From Paenibacillus massiliensis subsp. panacisoli DSM 21345 (lineage in GTDB: Bacteria; Bacillota; Bacilli; Paenibacillales; Paenibacillaceae), in the NCBI RefSeq assembly GCF_000426545.1, contig NZ_AUFO01000011.1:91192-155191 (forward strand): a DNA stretch of 64,000 nt, written 5' to 3'. Position numbers and translations under genes: made by a program. Below the pieces are notes generated by a model. It did no database searches, was not told the origin of the DNA, and saw nothing but the letters and a program-made list of their open reading frames with translations. Positions 1 through 9,187 of this stretch are shown piece by piece; position 1 is the stretch's first letter, and every line of letters starts with the position of its first letter.

Positions 1-1334
1 TGCCGGAGGTCGTGACCATTGGAACAGCTGACAACCTGCTGGCACAGGATCTGATCGATTCTGGCATGTATCAGGAGGTCGGCCCGCTGTTCGACAAGTT
101 CGCATCTGATAATTGGAAGAAAGCCATGGAGCAAGATCCGAATGTATGGAATCAATACAGCCGTGATGGCAAGCGTATGGGTATTCCAGTGCTGGATTAC
201 GCGTACAACCATGACTATGTACTGTGGATTCGTCAGGATTGGCTGGATAAGCTAAATATGAAGGCGCCAACGACCATTGCAGAACTGGAGCAGGTCATGG
301 AGGCATTCAAGAACAACAACCCTGACGGTCTGGCACCTGCCAAGGTCGTACCGCTGAGCATCGGCTTCAAGACTTCTATGAATACATGGATGGGTGATCC
401 TTCCTGGGTATTCGGTGCATACGGCACACTACCGCAGCAATGGAATCTCGGAGCGGATGGTAAGCTGGAATACGGCTCCATTAATCCAGGTATGAAGGAT
501 GGTCTCGTGAAGCTGAACGAGTGGCTGACGAAGGGCTATATTCCCCAAGAGGCTGCACTTTGGGATGAGAATAAGACATCAGAGCCTGCTATTGCTGGTA
601 CCGCTGGAATGATTCCAGGACCATACTGGATGAGCGGCTGGCCACTGCAGGATACGGTCAAGAATGTGCCGGGTGCTGTATGGAAGCCTATCGCAATTCC
701 GGCTGGACCTGATGGCAAGGCGATGCGTCACGGCACGCAGTTCACGAACGGTGTGACATTGATCAAGAAGGATATGGCACACCCAGAAGCATTCTTCACG
801 TATCAGAACTACCTGTTCGACAACTATGCGAACCCGGAGCCAGGCAGCGAGTATGATAACGGTCTGTTCGCAGGCTACGACTACCAGCTCGATGCGGAAG
901 GCAAGCAAATGCCAATTGACAAGATCGATGGTGGATACGTCAATGCTGTGCGTTACCTGCTCGTTCGGGACGGTGCTCGTATTCCTGATGCACAGATGAA
1001 GGCACTCATTAATCTGGCTGAAGGCAAGGAGCCTGTAACGAAGCTGGAGAAGGACGTAGCCGTGAACTATGGTAAGGAGACTCCTGCAGCTGCTCAAATC
1101 CTGATGAGCCAAGAGGATATTTCCTTCAAGAACATGTTCACTGGCCCTACTACTCAGACCATGAAATCCAAGCTGGATTATCTGAATAAGATTGAGAATC
1201 AGACCTTCAACGAAATTATCTATGGTAAGAACCCGGTAGATGCCTTTGACACGTTCGTACAGACCTGGAAAGCAGGCGGGGGCGATCAGATCACCGAGGA
1301 AGTTAACACATGGTATGAAGGTGTGAAGAAATAA
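1..1334 (+). CDS. ABC transporter extracellular sugar-binding protein (LplA-type), 5' truncated
   Basis: This is the C-terminal 443 residues or so of a large solute-binding lipoprotein. The reading frame is open to the first base of the window, so the signal peptide and true start lie upstream. The body is rich in Trp, Tyr and Gly in the manner of family 1 (CUT1/Lpl-type) sugar-binding proteins, for example WVFGAYGTLPQQW and GPYWMSGWPLQ. It ends at a clean stop followed by a strong terminator, then two permeases of the matching type and two endo-galactanases. The likely ligand is therefore a galactan-derived oligosaccharide, which is inferred from context and not visible in the protein. No ATPase gene is present; such importers in Bacilli usually share a general MsmX-type ATPase encoded elsewhere. 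Confidence 0.9.
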   Translation, partial: PEVVTIGTADNLLAQDLIDSGMYQEVGPLFDKFASDNWKKAMEQDPNVWNQYSRDGKRMGIPVLDYAYNHDYVLWIRQDWLDKLNMKAPTTIAELEQVMEAFKNNNPDGLAPAKVVPLSIGFKTSMNTWMGDPSWVFGAYGTLPQQWNLGADGKLEYGSINPGMKDGLVKLNEWLTKGYIPQEAALWDENKTSEPAIAGTAGMIPGPYWMSGWPLQDTVKNVPGAVWKPIAIPAGPDGKAMRHGTQFTNGVTLIKKDMAHPEAFFTYQNYLFDNYANPEPGSEYDNGLFAGYDYQLDAEGKQMPIDKIDGGYVNAVRYLLVRDGARIPDAQMKALINLAEGKEPVTKLEKDVAVNYGKETPAAAQILMSQEDISFKNMFTGPTTQTMKSKLDYLNKIENQTFNEIIYGKNPVDAFDTFVQTWKAGGGDQITEEVNTWYEGVKK

Positions 1335-1388
1335 ACGGTTTGTACAAGCAATGACGTCAGGCTGTGGCTTGTTCAATCCAACGTCTGT

Positions 1389-1433
1389 CTGTAGCTCCGC
1401 TCTTTGATTAGAGTGGGGCTACAGCTTTTTTTT
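1389..1433 (+). terminator. Rho-independent terminator after the sugar-binding protein
   Basis: A GC-rich stem (CTGTAGC.. pairing with ..GCTACAG, continued by CTCT/AGAG around a TTGATT loop) is followed by nine T residues. It lies between the binding-protein gene and the first permease, so it probably lets the binding protein be made in excess of the membrane subunits. The remaining 210 bases up to the permease show no gene. Confidence 0.85.
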
Positions 1434-1645
1434 GTCCAAAATATAGCAGCTGATATGTGAGCATTTTGCATCATGTATTGAATGATTTCCAACTCATCGT
1501 AGTATGTGCAGCATCCTTGCGGAAAGAGGTTGCTTTTGTGCCATTTATATTGCTTTTATGTGCTGTTTGGCGCTCTGGGACGGTTGATATAATCGCATTA
1601 TAGGAAGCTTGATGGAAGCTTGAGAAGAACTACAGGGGGACTAAG

Positions 1646-2536
1646 ATGAAAACCTTAAAGAAAACCTGGCCATTTCACGTCATGTTGCTGCCGGCCGTTG
1701 TATTTTTGATCATATTCAATTACATCCCGATGGGCGGGATCGTAATGGCATTCCAGAACTATAAGCCCTGGCTCGGTATTTCTGGCTCGGAATGGGTAGG
1801 ATTGGACAACTTCCGTTACCTGTTCGAGCGTGAAGACAGCTTGCAGGTCATCTGGAATACCGCGATTATTGCTGTGCTTAAGCTGTTCTTTAATCTGTTC
1901 GTTCCGTTCATATTTGCAATTCTGCTGAATGAAGTCCGCAAGGTATACCTGCAACGGACTGTGCAGACACTGGTCTATTTACCTCACTTTCTGTCCTGGG
2001 TTATCTTGGGCGGCATCTTGATAGATCTGCTGGCCACAGATGGCCTGGTCAACCGGGTACTCGGCATGTTCGGAGCTGGCCCGATCTTTTTCCTGGGTGA
2101 TAATGATTGGTTCCGCTTTACAGTGATTCTGACCGACGTCTGGAAGGAATTTGGCTATAATACGATCGTTTTCCTGGCGGCACTTGCGGGGATTAACCCG
2201 GCTCTGTACGAAGCAGCCGAGATTGACGGCGCTGGCCGGTGGAAGCAGACGCTGCACATTACGGTGCCTTCGCTTGTTCCGATGTTGATGGTAGTAGGTA
2301 CACTGGCTCTCGGTAACGTACTGAATGCAGGCTTTGACCAGATATTCAACCTGTATAACCCGCTTGTGTATAAGACGGGAGACATCCTTGATACATTTGT
2401 GTACCGGACAGCGATTGTGAGCGGTGAAATGGGCTTTGCTACCGCGATTGGCTTGTTCAAGTCCATAATCAGCATGGTGCTGATCCTGATCTCATACAGA
2501 CTCGCTTACAAATGGGCTGGATATCGAATCTTCTAA
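1646..2536 (+). CDS. Sugar ABC transporter permease, LplB type
   Basis: A 296-residue integral membrane protein with six predicted transmembrane segments. The N-terminus (FHVMLLPAVVFLIIFNYIPMGG) is typical of LplB/YtePlike permeases of CUT1 importers. The cytoplasmic EAA loop that docks the ATPase is visible as YEAAEIDGAGRWKQTLHITVP near residue 190. The ATG is preceded by AGGGGGA. It works with the upstream binding protein and the permease at 2839 as a heterodimeric channel for oligosaccharide import. Adjacent GH53 enzymes point to galacto-oligosaccharides as the substrate; this part is inference. Confidence 0.92.
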   Translation: MKTLKKTWPFHVMLLPAVVFLIIFNYIPMGGIVMAFQNYKPWLGISGSEWVGLDNFRYLFEREDSLQVIWNTAIIAVLKLFFNLFVPFIFAILLNEVRKVYLQRTVQTLVYLPHFLSWVILGGILIDLLATDGLVNRVLGMFGAGPIFFLGDNDWFRFTVILTDVWKEFGYNTIVFLAALAGINPALYEAAEIDGAGRWKQTLHITVPSLVPMLMVVGTLALGNVLNAGFDQIFNLYNPLVYKTGDILDTFVYRTAIVSGEMGFATAIGLFKSIISMVLILISYRLAYKWAGYRIF

Positions 2537-2583
2537 CTGCTGCCAATTACAGTATGAAATGAGGCTCAAATCAAAATATCAGT

Positions 2584-2790
2584 GGTTGACTGTTAGCAGG
2601 GTGCAGAGCGGAGGGGCTGAGGATTTCTGAAGAAACGTAGTGGTCGCTAAAAGCTTTCTGGAAGAAAGCTGCTTCGGAAGCATAAGCTTAAGCCAGATTT
2701 CAACAGTAGACTTGGTCCAATTCAGAAATCAGGCTTGAACAGTGATCGCAAGAAACCTCAGCACCCGTAGCAGCTCATCGCCCGCCAATC
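2584..2790. repeat. Hairpin-rich intergenic repeat, copy A (diverged)
   Basis: The 302-base gap between the two permease genes holds no gene but a long imperfect palindrome. Nested pairs include GGGTGC (2599-2604) with GCACCC (2761-2766) and GCTGAGG (2616-2622) with CCTCAGC (2756-2762). It carries GCGGAG (2608), GAAACG (2632) and the direct motif pair AGTGGTCGC (2639-2647) and AGTGATCGC (2741-2749). The same layout recurs at 34696, 50546 and 51794. It sits inside an operon, so the RNA is transcribed. Function is unknown. Confidence 0.6.
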
Positions 2791-2838
2791 AACATTAGGG
2801 CTTGGAGCCTGACATGAATCAAGAAAAGAGGGAGAACC

Positions 2839-3717
2839 GTGTATCATAAAACATTACCATACCGCGTATTCAGCATTTTCAATACTATCTTCCTGATTAC
2901 TCTGGCGATTATGTGCATCATTCCGCTGGTGCACGTGCTGGCGGTGTCCTTCAGTGCGAAGTCAGCGGCTGACGCCAATATGGTTAACCTGTGGCCGGTA
3001 GGCTTCTCGCTGGAATCCTACAAGAAGACGATGAATAATCCTGTCTTCCTGAATTCTATCGGAATCTCGATTATGCGTACGATCATCGGGACTGCGCTTA
3101 CCCTGCTCCTCACGTTTTTAGCAGCATACCCGCTGTCCAAAGAGAATTCCGTGTTCAAAGGAAGAAATGTATACTCCTGGATATTCGTATTCACTATGAT
3201 TTTTAACGGAGGCTTGGTTCCGTTCTATATCGTCATTCAGAAGCTGAATTTGATGGACAATTTCCTTGTGCTGGTGCTTCCGGGAGCGGTAAACACGTTT
3301 TTGGTCATTCTGATGCTGAATTTCTTCCGAGGTATTCCGAATGAATTGGAGGAGGCTGCGCTGATTGATGGAGCAGGTCATTTCCGAACCTTGTTCAGCA
3401 TTTATCTGCCGATCTCCCTGCCTTCGATTGCGACGATTGCACTGTTCAGCATGGTATTCCATTGGAATTCCTGGTTCGACGGTCTGCTCTACATGAACAA
3501 TGCCAACAACTTCCCACTCGCGACGTTCCTGCAGACCGTCATCATTCAACGTGATATGAGTTCAATGAGCGTGAACCCAATCGAAATGGAAATGATCTCG
3601 CAAAATACAGTCAAAGCCGCTCAGATCTTCATTGGCAGTGCACCGATTCTGATCGTCTACCCATTCCTGCAGCGCTTCTTCGTAAAAGGGATGACATTGG
3701 GCTCGGTTAAAGGTTGA
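2839..3717 (+). CDS. Sugar ABC transporter permease, LplC/YtcP type
   Basis: A 292-residue second permease of the importer, with an N-terminal segment (FNTIFLITLAIMCIIPLVHVLAVSFS) and the family's EAA loop ELEEAALIDGAGHFRTLFSIY around residue 172. The start is GTG at 2839, preceded by GAGGGAGAA. Its TGA stop overlaps the beginning of the next open frame, so it is probably translationally coupled to the GH53 gene downstream. It pairs with the LplB-type permease at 1646. The 302-base gap between the two permeases is unusual for this operon type and is filled by a repeat element. Confidence 0.92.
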   Translation: MYHKTLPYRVFSIFNTIFLITLAIMCIIPLVHVLAVSFSAKSAADANMVNLWPVGFSLESYKKTMNNPVFLNSIGISIMRTIIGTALTLLLTFLAAYPLSKENSVFKGRNVYSWIFVFTMIFNGGLVPFYIVIQKLNLMDNFLVLVLPGAVNTFLVILMLNFFRGIPNELEEAALIDGAGHFRTLFSIYLPISLPSIATIALFSMVFHWNSWFDGLLYMNNANNFPLATFLQTVIIQRDMSSMSVNPIEMEMISQNTVKAAQIFIGSAPILIVYPFLQRFFVKGMTLGSVKG

Positions 3718-3758
3718 TAGATGAAGTAACTATAACAAGCTGGAGTGGGGGAGTAGTG

Positions 3759-4820
3759 GTGGGCTATAAGTACAAGCCTTTCATTCAAGGGATGGATGTG
3801 TCCTTTATGGATGAAATCGAGCAGCATGGTGGGCACTATTATGATGAGCATGGCAGGACGCAGGATTTGCTTGCCATACTTAAGGATAATCATGTGAATG
3901 CCGTACGTCTGCGGATCTGGAATGATCCGCAGGGCGGCTTCTGCAACCTGGAACGTACCGTAGCTGTAGCTAAGCGAATCAAGGAGCAGGGCATGCAGTT
4001 CCTGCTGGACTTCCACTACTCAGACCGCTGGGCAGATCCAGCCAACCAATGGAAGCCAGCCGCATGGGAGAAGCTGTCCTATGAGGAGCTGCAACGCGCC
4101 GTGTGCATGTATACCGCAGATGTGCTGCGTGAGCTGCAGGAGCATGATGCTCTTCCCTATATGGTACAGATCGGGAATGAAATTACGCCTGGCATGCTGT
4201 GGAGTGAAGGACGTGTCGATGGAGAGCATAATACGGATGAGCAGTGGGAGCAATTCGCGGGACTTGTGAAATATGGGATTGCTGCCGTCAAGTCCGTAGA
4301 CCCGGACATTCAGGTGATGATTCATATTGATCGTGGCGGGGATGCCGCAGCCAGTCGCCAGTTCTATGACCGCTTTGAAGCGCTTGGTGTCGAGTACGAT
4401 ACAATAGGCCTGTCCTTCTATCCTTGGTGGCATGGTACACTCGAAGCCTTGCGGGATAACATGAATGAGCTCGCGGAGCGTTATCGTAAAGACATAATTG
4501 TTGTAGAAACCGCTTATCCGTGGACGCTGGAGCAGCTCATGGATCATGAATGGATCTTCAATCAGGAGGAGCAGCTTCTGCCGGGCTACCCTGCTACAGT
4601 AGAAGGACAACGCCATTACCTGGAAGATCTGATACGTATCATTCGTGAAGTCCCAGACAATCGTGGAGTAGGCTTCTACTATTGGGAGCCTGCCTGGATT
4701 CCATCCAAGTCGGAATGGTCCGTTGGTCATCCGAACAATTGGGGGAACCTTACGATGTTCGATTTCAAGGGACGCAAGCTGGACTCGTTCTCTGCACTGC
4801 TGCCGGTCTACTCACTCTGA
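3759..4820 (+). CDS. Arabinogalactan endo-beta-1,4-galactanase, GH53, cytosolic form
   Basis: A 353-residue GH53 TIM-barrel enzyme that hydrolyses beta-1,4-galactan chains. The likely acid/base Glu141 is in IGNEITPGMLW and the nucleophile Glu250 in VVETAYPW. Other family marks are VNAVRLRIWNDP and LLDFHYSDRWADP. There is no signal peptide, so it probably acts in the cytosol on imported galacto-oligosaccharides. I chose GTG 3759 because GGGGGAG ends about five bases upstream; an in-frame TTG at 3714 overlapping the permease stop would add 15 residues without a good binding site. It completes the importer operon. A secreted paralogue follows at 5122. Confidence 0.9.
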   Translation: MGYKYKPFIQGMDVSFMDEIEQHGGHYYDEHGRTQDLLAILKDNHVNAVRLRIWNDPQGGFCNLERTVAVAKRIKEQGMQFLLDFHYSDRWADPANQWKPAAWEKLSYEELQRAVCMYTADVLRELQEHDALPYMVQIGNEITPGMLWSEGRVDGEHNTDEQWEQFAGLVKYGIAAVKSVDPDIQVMIHIDRGGDAAASRQFYDRFEALGVEYDTIGLSFYPWWHGTLEALRDNMNELAERYRKDIIVVETAYPWTLEQLMDHEWIFNQEEQLLPGYPATVEGQRHYLEDLIRIIREVPDNRGVGFYYWEPAWIPSKSEWSVGHPNNWGNLTMFDFKGRKLDSFSALLPVYSL

Positions 4821-5121
4821 CTTGTGTCACTAGCCTCGTTACGTAACAATCCTGGAGAGAGCTTCTTCTGCAAGAATTGTGTTGATTCAGCAAGCACATA
4901 ACGAGCGGCAGCCGATACAGGCTGCTGCTCGCAGCTGTATTGTCGTACTGACTCTATTAGTAGTAGGTAGAGGGGCGTTCCTTACACGTCAGATATGTCG
5001 AGAAGGCTTGAAGATTGTTAAAACATACTAAATGTTTCCAAATTACCCTTTCTGATTTCAAAAGATAGCGCTTACAATACTAGAGTAACCCGTTATCTTA
5101 TATTTTAGGGAGGATGTCATT
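4821..5121 (+). promoter_or_regulatory. Intergenic control region with cre-like CcpA site upstream of secreted galactanase
   Basis: This 301-base gap has no gene. A stem without a T-run (CGAGC..CAGCC/GGCTG..GCTCG, 4902-4931) may slow or end transcription of the upstream operon. At 5063-5076 AGATAGCGCTTACA fits the CcpA cre consensus TGWNANCGNTNWCA at all fixed positions but the first. It overlaps a possible -10 (TACAAT, 5073-5078), so glucose repression of the secreted enzyme is plausible. A binding site AGGGAGG precedes the next start. Confidence 0.55.
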
Positions 5122-6168
5122 ATGAGAGGCATGAAGTCGGTATTATTGCTTGTATTAAGCTTGTCCTTGCTGCTAGTCCCATGGAGTACCGGAGCATCAA
5201 CGACTGTGGAGGCGGCGCCGGCCTTTGCCAAGGGTGCTGACATCAGTTGGGTGGCCGGAATGGAGGCGCAGGGCTACACCTGGAGGAATAAGCAGGGAGT
5301 ACAGAAGGATGTCCTGCAAATTTTGCGCGATGATTATCAGATCAATTCGGTACGGATTCGTGTATGGGTAAATCCTAATATGAACGATTATGCTAACGGT
5401 TATATGAATGCTGACAAGGCTGCCGAGCTGGCTGCTCGTGCCAAGAAGCTGGGAATGAGCGTCATGCTGACATTGCATTATAGCGATTCCTGGGCTGATC
5501 CGGGCAAGCAAAATAAGCCTTATGCATGGCGTAATCATAATTTCCAGCAGCTGATGGATGCGGTGTGGAGTCATACCGTCTATGTCATGAACACGATGAA
5601 GAACAAGGGCGTTACGCCGGATTGGGTGCAGATCGGCAATGAGACCAGTGACGGAATGCTGTGGCCGGACGGCAGAGCATCGCAAAATATGAAGAATTAT
5701 GCGTGGCTCGTGAACACGGGGCACAATGCCGTCAAGTCGGTTAGCAGCAGCACCAAGACCATCGTACATCTTGCTACCGGTGAGGATCGCGCGCTGTTTG
5801 AATGGAATATTGGCGGACTGATTGACAATGGCGCTAATTTTGATATGGTGGGTATGTCCCTGTATCCTTCCAAGTCCGACTGGCAGAGCAAAGTGAATCA
5901 GACGATTCAGAATGCAAATAATGTGATTAGCAAATACAAAAAAGATGTTGTGATTTCGGAAATCGGTTTGGAGTATAATGAAGCTGCGGCTGCTAAAAGC
6001 TTTATTTCGGATATTAAGCAGAAGGTAAGGAATCTATCGGGTGGAAGAGGCAAGGGCGTATTCTATTGGGAGCCTGCCGCAACTCCGGGCTACAACGATG
6101 GCTATAATAAAGGAGCCTGGGGAACAGACGGCCGACCTACGCAGGCGCTTGAGGGCTTCCTGAACTAA
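5122..6168 (+). CDS. Arabinogalactan endo-beta-1,4-galactanase, GH53, secreted
   Basis: A 348-residue secreted GH53 enzyme. Residues 1-32 form a Sec signal peptide (MRGMK, a leucine-rich core, cleavage near VEAAPA). The catalytic domain begins at FAKGADISWVAGMEAQGY. The acid/base is Glu174 in IGNETSDGMLWPDG and the nucleophile Glu280 in VVISEIGLEYN. The end GVFYWEPAATPGYN..WGTDGRPTQALEGF is typical of the GanB family. It degrades galactan outside the cell and feeds the importer upstream. It has its own promoter region with a cre-like site. A single-domain enzyme with no carbohydrate-binding module. Confidence 0.95.
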   Translation: MRGMKSVLLLVLSLSLLLVPWSTGASTTVEAAPAFAKGADISWVAGMEAQGYTWRNKQGVQKDVLQILRDDYQINSVRIRVWVNPNMNDYANGYMNADKAAELAARAKKLGMSVMLTLHYSDSWADPGKQNKPYAWRNHNFQQLMDAVWSHTVYVMNTMKNKGVTPDWVQIGNETSDGMLWPDGRASQNMKNYAWLVNTGHNAVKSVSSSTKTIVHLATGEDRALFEWNIGGLIDNGANFDMVGMSLYPSKSDWQSKVNQTIQNANNVISKYKKDVVISEIGLEYNEAAAAKSFISDIKQKVRNLSGGRGKGVFYWEPAATPGYNDGYNKGAWGTDGRPTQALEGFLN

Positions 6169-6348
6169 TTTGAAAGCCTATGAAAGCTATTAGCTCATTC
6201 AGAGTGAACGCTGTGGACCAATAAGATATCTGCGATCACCAATCGACAAAAGGCGAGCATATGGCGAAATAGGGCAATCCGTGCAGGATGAGGGCAGCAT
6301 CAGCCGCAGGTGTATGAAGTATAGTCTTATATTTGGAGGAAATTGAAG

Positions 6349-7629
6349 ATGACATCAGAATTGTTACAGCAGCAGACATGGCAGCAAGTTTTGGAGGAGC
6401 TATACGGAGCAGCGAAGCTCAGCGAACAGACAGAACGCTATACCGCATTGTTGAAAGCGTATCAAGAGCATTTTGGTGCTTCGGCTCCTGTGTTGTTCAG
6501 CTCTCCTGGCAGAAGTGAGATCGGAGGGAACCATACGGACCATAATCATGGTAAAGTACTCGCAGCCAGTATTGATCTGGATACGATTGCAGCCGCTTCC
6601 AAGGTAGATGCTCCAGTCATTACGATCATTTCTGAAGGATATGCAGATAAGTTCGTCATTGATATTAGCGATTTGTCCCCTCAGTCTGGCGAAGGCGGTA
6701 CAGCAGCGCTGATTCGCGGCATTTCCGCAGGCTTTGCAGCACAAGGGCTGCAAGTGGGAGGTTTCCAGGCTTATGTGAGCACAAATGTAATCCCGGCCTC
6801 TGGCCTTAGCTCCTCTGCTTCCTTCGAAATGCTGATCGGAACGATTCTGAACACATTCTATAATGAAGGTTCACAGGATACGGTTGCACTAGCCAAGATC
6901 GGGCAGTATGCAGAGAATCACTTCTGGAACAAGCCTTCCGGCCTCTTGGACCAAATGGCATGCGGCTATGGTGGATTCATCGCTATTGATTTTGCCAATC
7001 CGGCTACACCTGTCATTAATCCTGTACCCTATAATTTCAGAGAGAGCGGCTACTCGCTTGTCATCGTCAACACGGGCGGCAACCATGCCGATCTGACAGA
7101 GGATTACGCTGCTGTGCCGAATGAAATGAAGGCGGTTGCTCGTCTGTTGGGTGCGGAGGTACTTCGCGATGTGACGGAGGAGCAGATCTACGCGAATCTG
7201 AAGCAGCTGCGAGAGCAAGCAGGGGACCGTGCGGTTATGCGTGCATTGCACTTCCTCGCAGAGAACGACCGGGTAGATGCCCAAGTGGAAGCTCTGACAA
7301 GCAATCAATTCGATGACTTCCTGACCTTGATTACCGAGTCGGGGAACTCCTCGTGGAAATGGCTGCAGAATGTATATCAGGATTCCAACGTCAAGGAGCA
7401 GGGGATTTCTATTACCCTGGCAGTGACTGAGCTGTACCTGAAGCGTATCGGTCAGGGAGCTTGTCGTGTGCATGGTGGTGGATTTGCTGGTGTTATTCTG
7501 GCAATCCTGCCGGATGAATATGTAGCTGGCTATGAAGAGCTGATCAAGAAGACTGTCGATACATCAACCTTCGTCATTCATGTGCGCCCATATGGAGCTG
7601 TATGTCTAAATGACTTGCTGAAGGGCTAG
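6349..7629 (+). CDS. galK: Galactokinase
   Basis: A 426-residue GHMP kinase that phosphorylates galactose with ATP to galactose-1-phosphate, the first step of the Leloir pathway. The three GHMP motifs are visible: the galactokinase signature in the variant form SPGRSEIGGNHTDHNHG, the phosphate loop VIPASGLSSSASFEM, and the C-terminal GACRVHGGGFAGVILA. ATG 6349 has GGAGGA eight bases upstream; an in-frame TTG two codons earlier is less well placed. GalT and GalE are not in the window. Its position after two galactanases supports a galactan utilisation locus. Confidence 0.95.
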   Translation: MTSELLQQQTWQQVLEELYGAAKLSEQTERYTALLKAYQEHFGASAPVLFSSPGRSEIGGNHTDHNHGKVLAASIDLDTIAAASKVDAPVITIISEGYADKFVIDISDLSPQSGEGGTAALIRGISAGFAAQGLQVGGFQAYVSTNVIPASGLSSSASFEMLIGTILNTFYNEGSQDTVALAKIGQYAENHFWNKPSGLLDQMACGYGGFIAIDFANPATPVINPVPYNFRESGYSLVIVNTGGNHADLTEDYAAVPNEMKAVARLLGAEVLRDVTEEQIYANLKQLREQAGDRAVMRALHFLAENDRVDAQVEALTSNQFDDFLTLITESGNSSWKWLQNVYQDSNVKEQGISITLAVTELYLKRIGQGACRVHGGGFAGVILAILPDEYVAGYEELIKKTVDTSTFVIHVRPYGAVCLNDLLKG

Positions 7630-7773
7630 ATTTTCTCTACAGCCTGTGAAGCTCACACCTCAATGATGAGGGCAACTCGTCATCCCGACATGATCCTGTC
7701 CTGTACCGCATAGACTGAAGCAAGAGGGTTCAATTCTTGAATTCAGGTTCTTTGTGGACAGGGGGAGCATGGT

Positions 7774-8103
7774 ATGAAGGTGCTCATATTGATCAGGGCT
7801 GCAGATGAGAGAAGTGAGGCCTTACAGTTGGAGGGGTGTCAGTCTTATTTGCTGGAGAAGGGCTGGGAGAGCGGAGAGGTGGTTCGCGTGGGAGCGCAGG
7901 AGGAATATGAATTTGATTCTGAGCAGCTAGCGCCCCGGTTGGACCAGGCTACCATCGTGTTGGCTCCAGACCTGTCTTGTATTACGGACTCCATTTATGT
8001 ATTTCATCGGTTTCTGCGGCAGCTGCATGCCCAGCGGCTCTCTCTTCATACTGTAAAGGATGGAGAGGTCGTAGATTTTTCGCCAATTCATGTCCTGGAC
8101 TAG
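7774..8103 (+). CDS. Small protein resembling a resolvase N-terminal fold, catalytic parts missing
   Basis: A 109-residue protein with a good AGGGGGAG site before its ATG. I do not recognise a named family with confidence. The order of segments resembles the N-terminal domain of serine recombinases: an initial strand KVLILIRAADERSEA, then ALQLEGCQSYLLEKGWESGEVV (like the LxxQ..Y..xxGW helix), then FHRFLRQLHAQRLSLHTVKDGEVVDF (like the exLxxxgvxlxs segment). The usual catalytic SxxxQ arrangement and the C-terminal helix-turn-helix are absent, so recombination activity is unlikely. It stands alone between galK and an AAA ATPase. Function unknown. Confidence 0.6.
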   Translation: MKVLILIRAADERSEALQLEGCQSYLLEKGWESGEVVRVGAQEEYEFDSEQLAPRLDQATIVLAPDLSCITDSIYVFHRFLRQLHAQRLSLHTVKDGEVVDFSPIHVLD

Positions 8104-8196
8104 AGCGGGAACAGGATGAATTTTCTTCAAGACTGCAAGACTTGAAGAATTGAAGACTGAAAGGTCTACAGAGTCTATAAGGCCTATACAATCTAT

Positions 8197-8254
8197 AAGG
8201 TCTGCAAGCTACTACTCTCAGGCTTGGGAGGGTGCTTTGCAGGCCTTATTTTGC
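8197..8254 (+). terminator. Terminator after the resolvase-like gene
   Basis: AAGGTCTGCAAGC pairs with GCTTTGCAGGCCTT (one wobble, one bulged T) and is followed by ATTTTGCTTTT. The preceding 90 bases carry short imperfect repeats of TCTATAAGG-like words. The rest of the 292-base gap up to the next gene contains a TATAAT (8331-8336) likely to belong to the ATPase promoter. Confidence 0.7.
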
Positions 8255-8395
8255 TTTTAAAAGAGATTAATTGCGAATGATAAAGACAAACACAAACACA
8301 ATCAGCATGCTTCGTCCGCTGGACTTGGGTTATAATTTTAATAGGAAAATATCAACAAGAGACGAGCATACCCTTGGGGCTAGAGGGAGGCGGAA

Positions 8396-9187
8396 ATGAA
8401 CAGATTATATGATAATACCTTTGGGCAGGAGCCGTTTTTGCGGGCAGTTCGGCTTCTTCGGGAGATGATTCCATATGAATCAAGCTATCCGTTTAATTTG
8501 GGGGTCGTCAGGCAGTTGTCGGAGCTACAATTTCATCCTGCGGTCACATATATAGTAGGCGAGAACGGTGCAGGCAAGTCCACACTGATGGAAGCGATAG
8601 CCGTAGCTTGGGGCTTCAACGCCGAAGGTGGAACGCGAAATAATATCTTCTCTACGCAGGCAACACATTCCTCGTTGTATAACTATTTACGACTGGTACG
8701 GAGCACACGTCAGGCACGAGATGGTTTCTTCTTCAGAGCGGAAAGCTATTATAATCTGGCTACTCATATAGACGAGCTGGATCTGGACGAGCTGGATGCA
8801 GCACCAGGGCCCAAGATCAAGGATGCATACGGAGGGAAATCTTTGCACGAGCAATCGCATGGTGAATCGTTCTTTGCTGCTTTTGTACATCGCTTTCGTG
8901 GGAATGGATTGTACATTCTTGATGAGCCGGAGGCTGCCCTATCTCCGCTCCGTCAAATGGCCATGCTGACTCGCATTCATCAGTTGGTGCGACAAGGCTC
9001 CCAATTTATCATTTCTACGCATTCTCCGATTATTATGGCCTATCCGCAGTCATGGATTTACAAGGTAGATGAGGAGGGGCTGAATCGGTGCAGCCTGGAG
9101 GAGACAGACCATTATATTGTCACCAAGGAATTCATGAACAATCGGGAGCGTATGCTTGGTGAGCTACTGGATGATGAGGATGAGTGA
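8396..9187 (+). CDS. AAA family ATPase (predicted ABC-like ATPase, COG3910 type)
   Basis: A 263-residue soluble ATPase. Walker A is GENGAGKST near residue 57, a signature-like segment is HGESFFAAF near 160, Walker B with catalytic Glu is LYILDEPEAALSP near 175, and the H-loop is FIISTHSPIIMAYP near 205. The arrangement is that of SMC/OLD-like stand-alone ATPases and not of transporter subunits, and no membrane partner is encoded nearby. Its cellular job is unknown. The GGGAGG site before ATG 8396 supports the start. Confidence 0.85.
   Translation: MNRLYDNTFGQEPFLRAVRLLREMIPYESSYPFNLGVVRQLSELQFHPAVTYIVGENGAGKSTLMEAIAVAWGFNAEGGTRNNIFSTQATHSSLYNYLRLVRSTRQARDGFFFRAESYYNLATHIDELDLDELDAAPGPKIKDAYGGKSLHEQSHGESFFAAFVHRFRGNGLYILDEPEAALSPLRQMAMLTRIHQLVRQGSQFIISTHSPIIMAYPQSWIYKVDEEGLNRCSLEETDHYIVTKEFMNNRERMLGELLDDEDE

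Noticed and set aside
579..1376. Long minus-strand open frame (265 codons) under the first gene
   Set aside because: It is the antisense shadow of a clear solute-binding protein, and its translation has no family resemblance.
2616..2637. CTGAGGA followed by GAAAC in repeat copy A, resembling a hammerhead ribozyme core
   Set aside because: The CUGANGA part is missing in copies B, C and D, and the helices needed for a hammerhead do not form around it.
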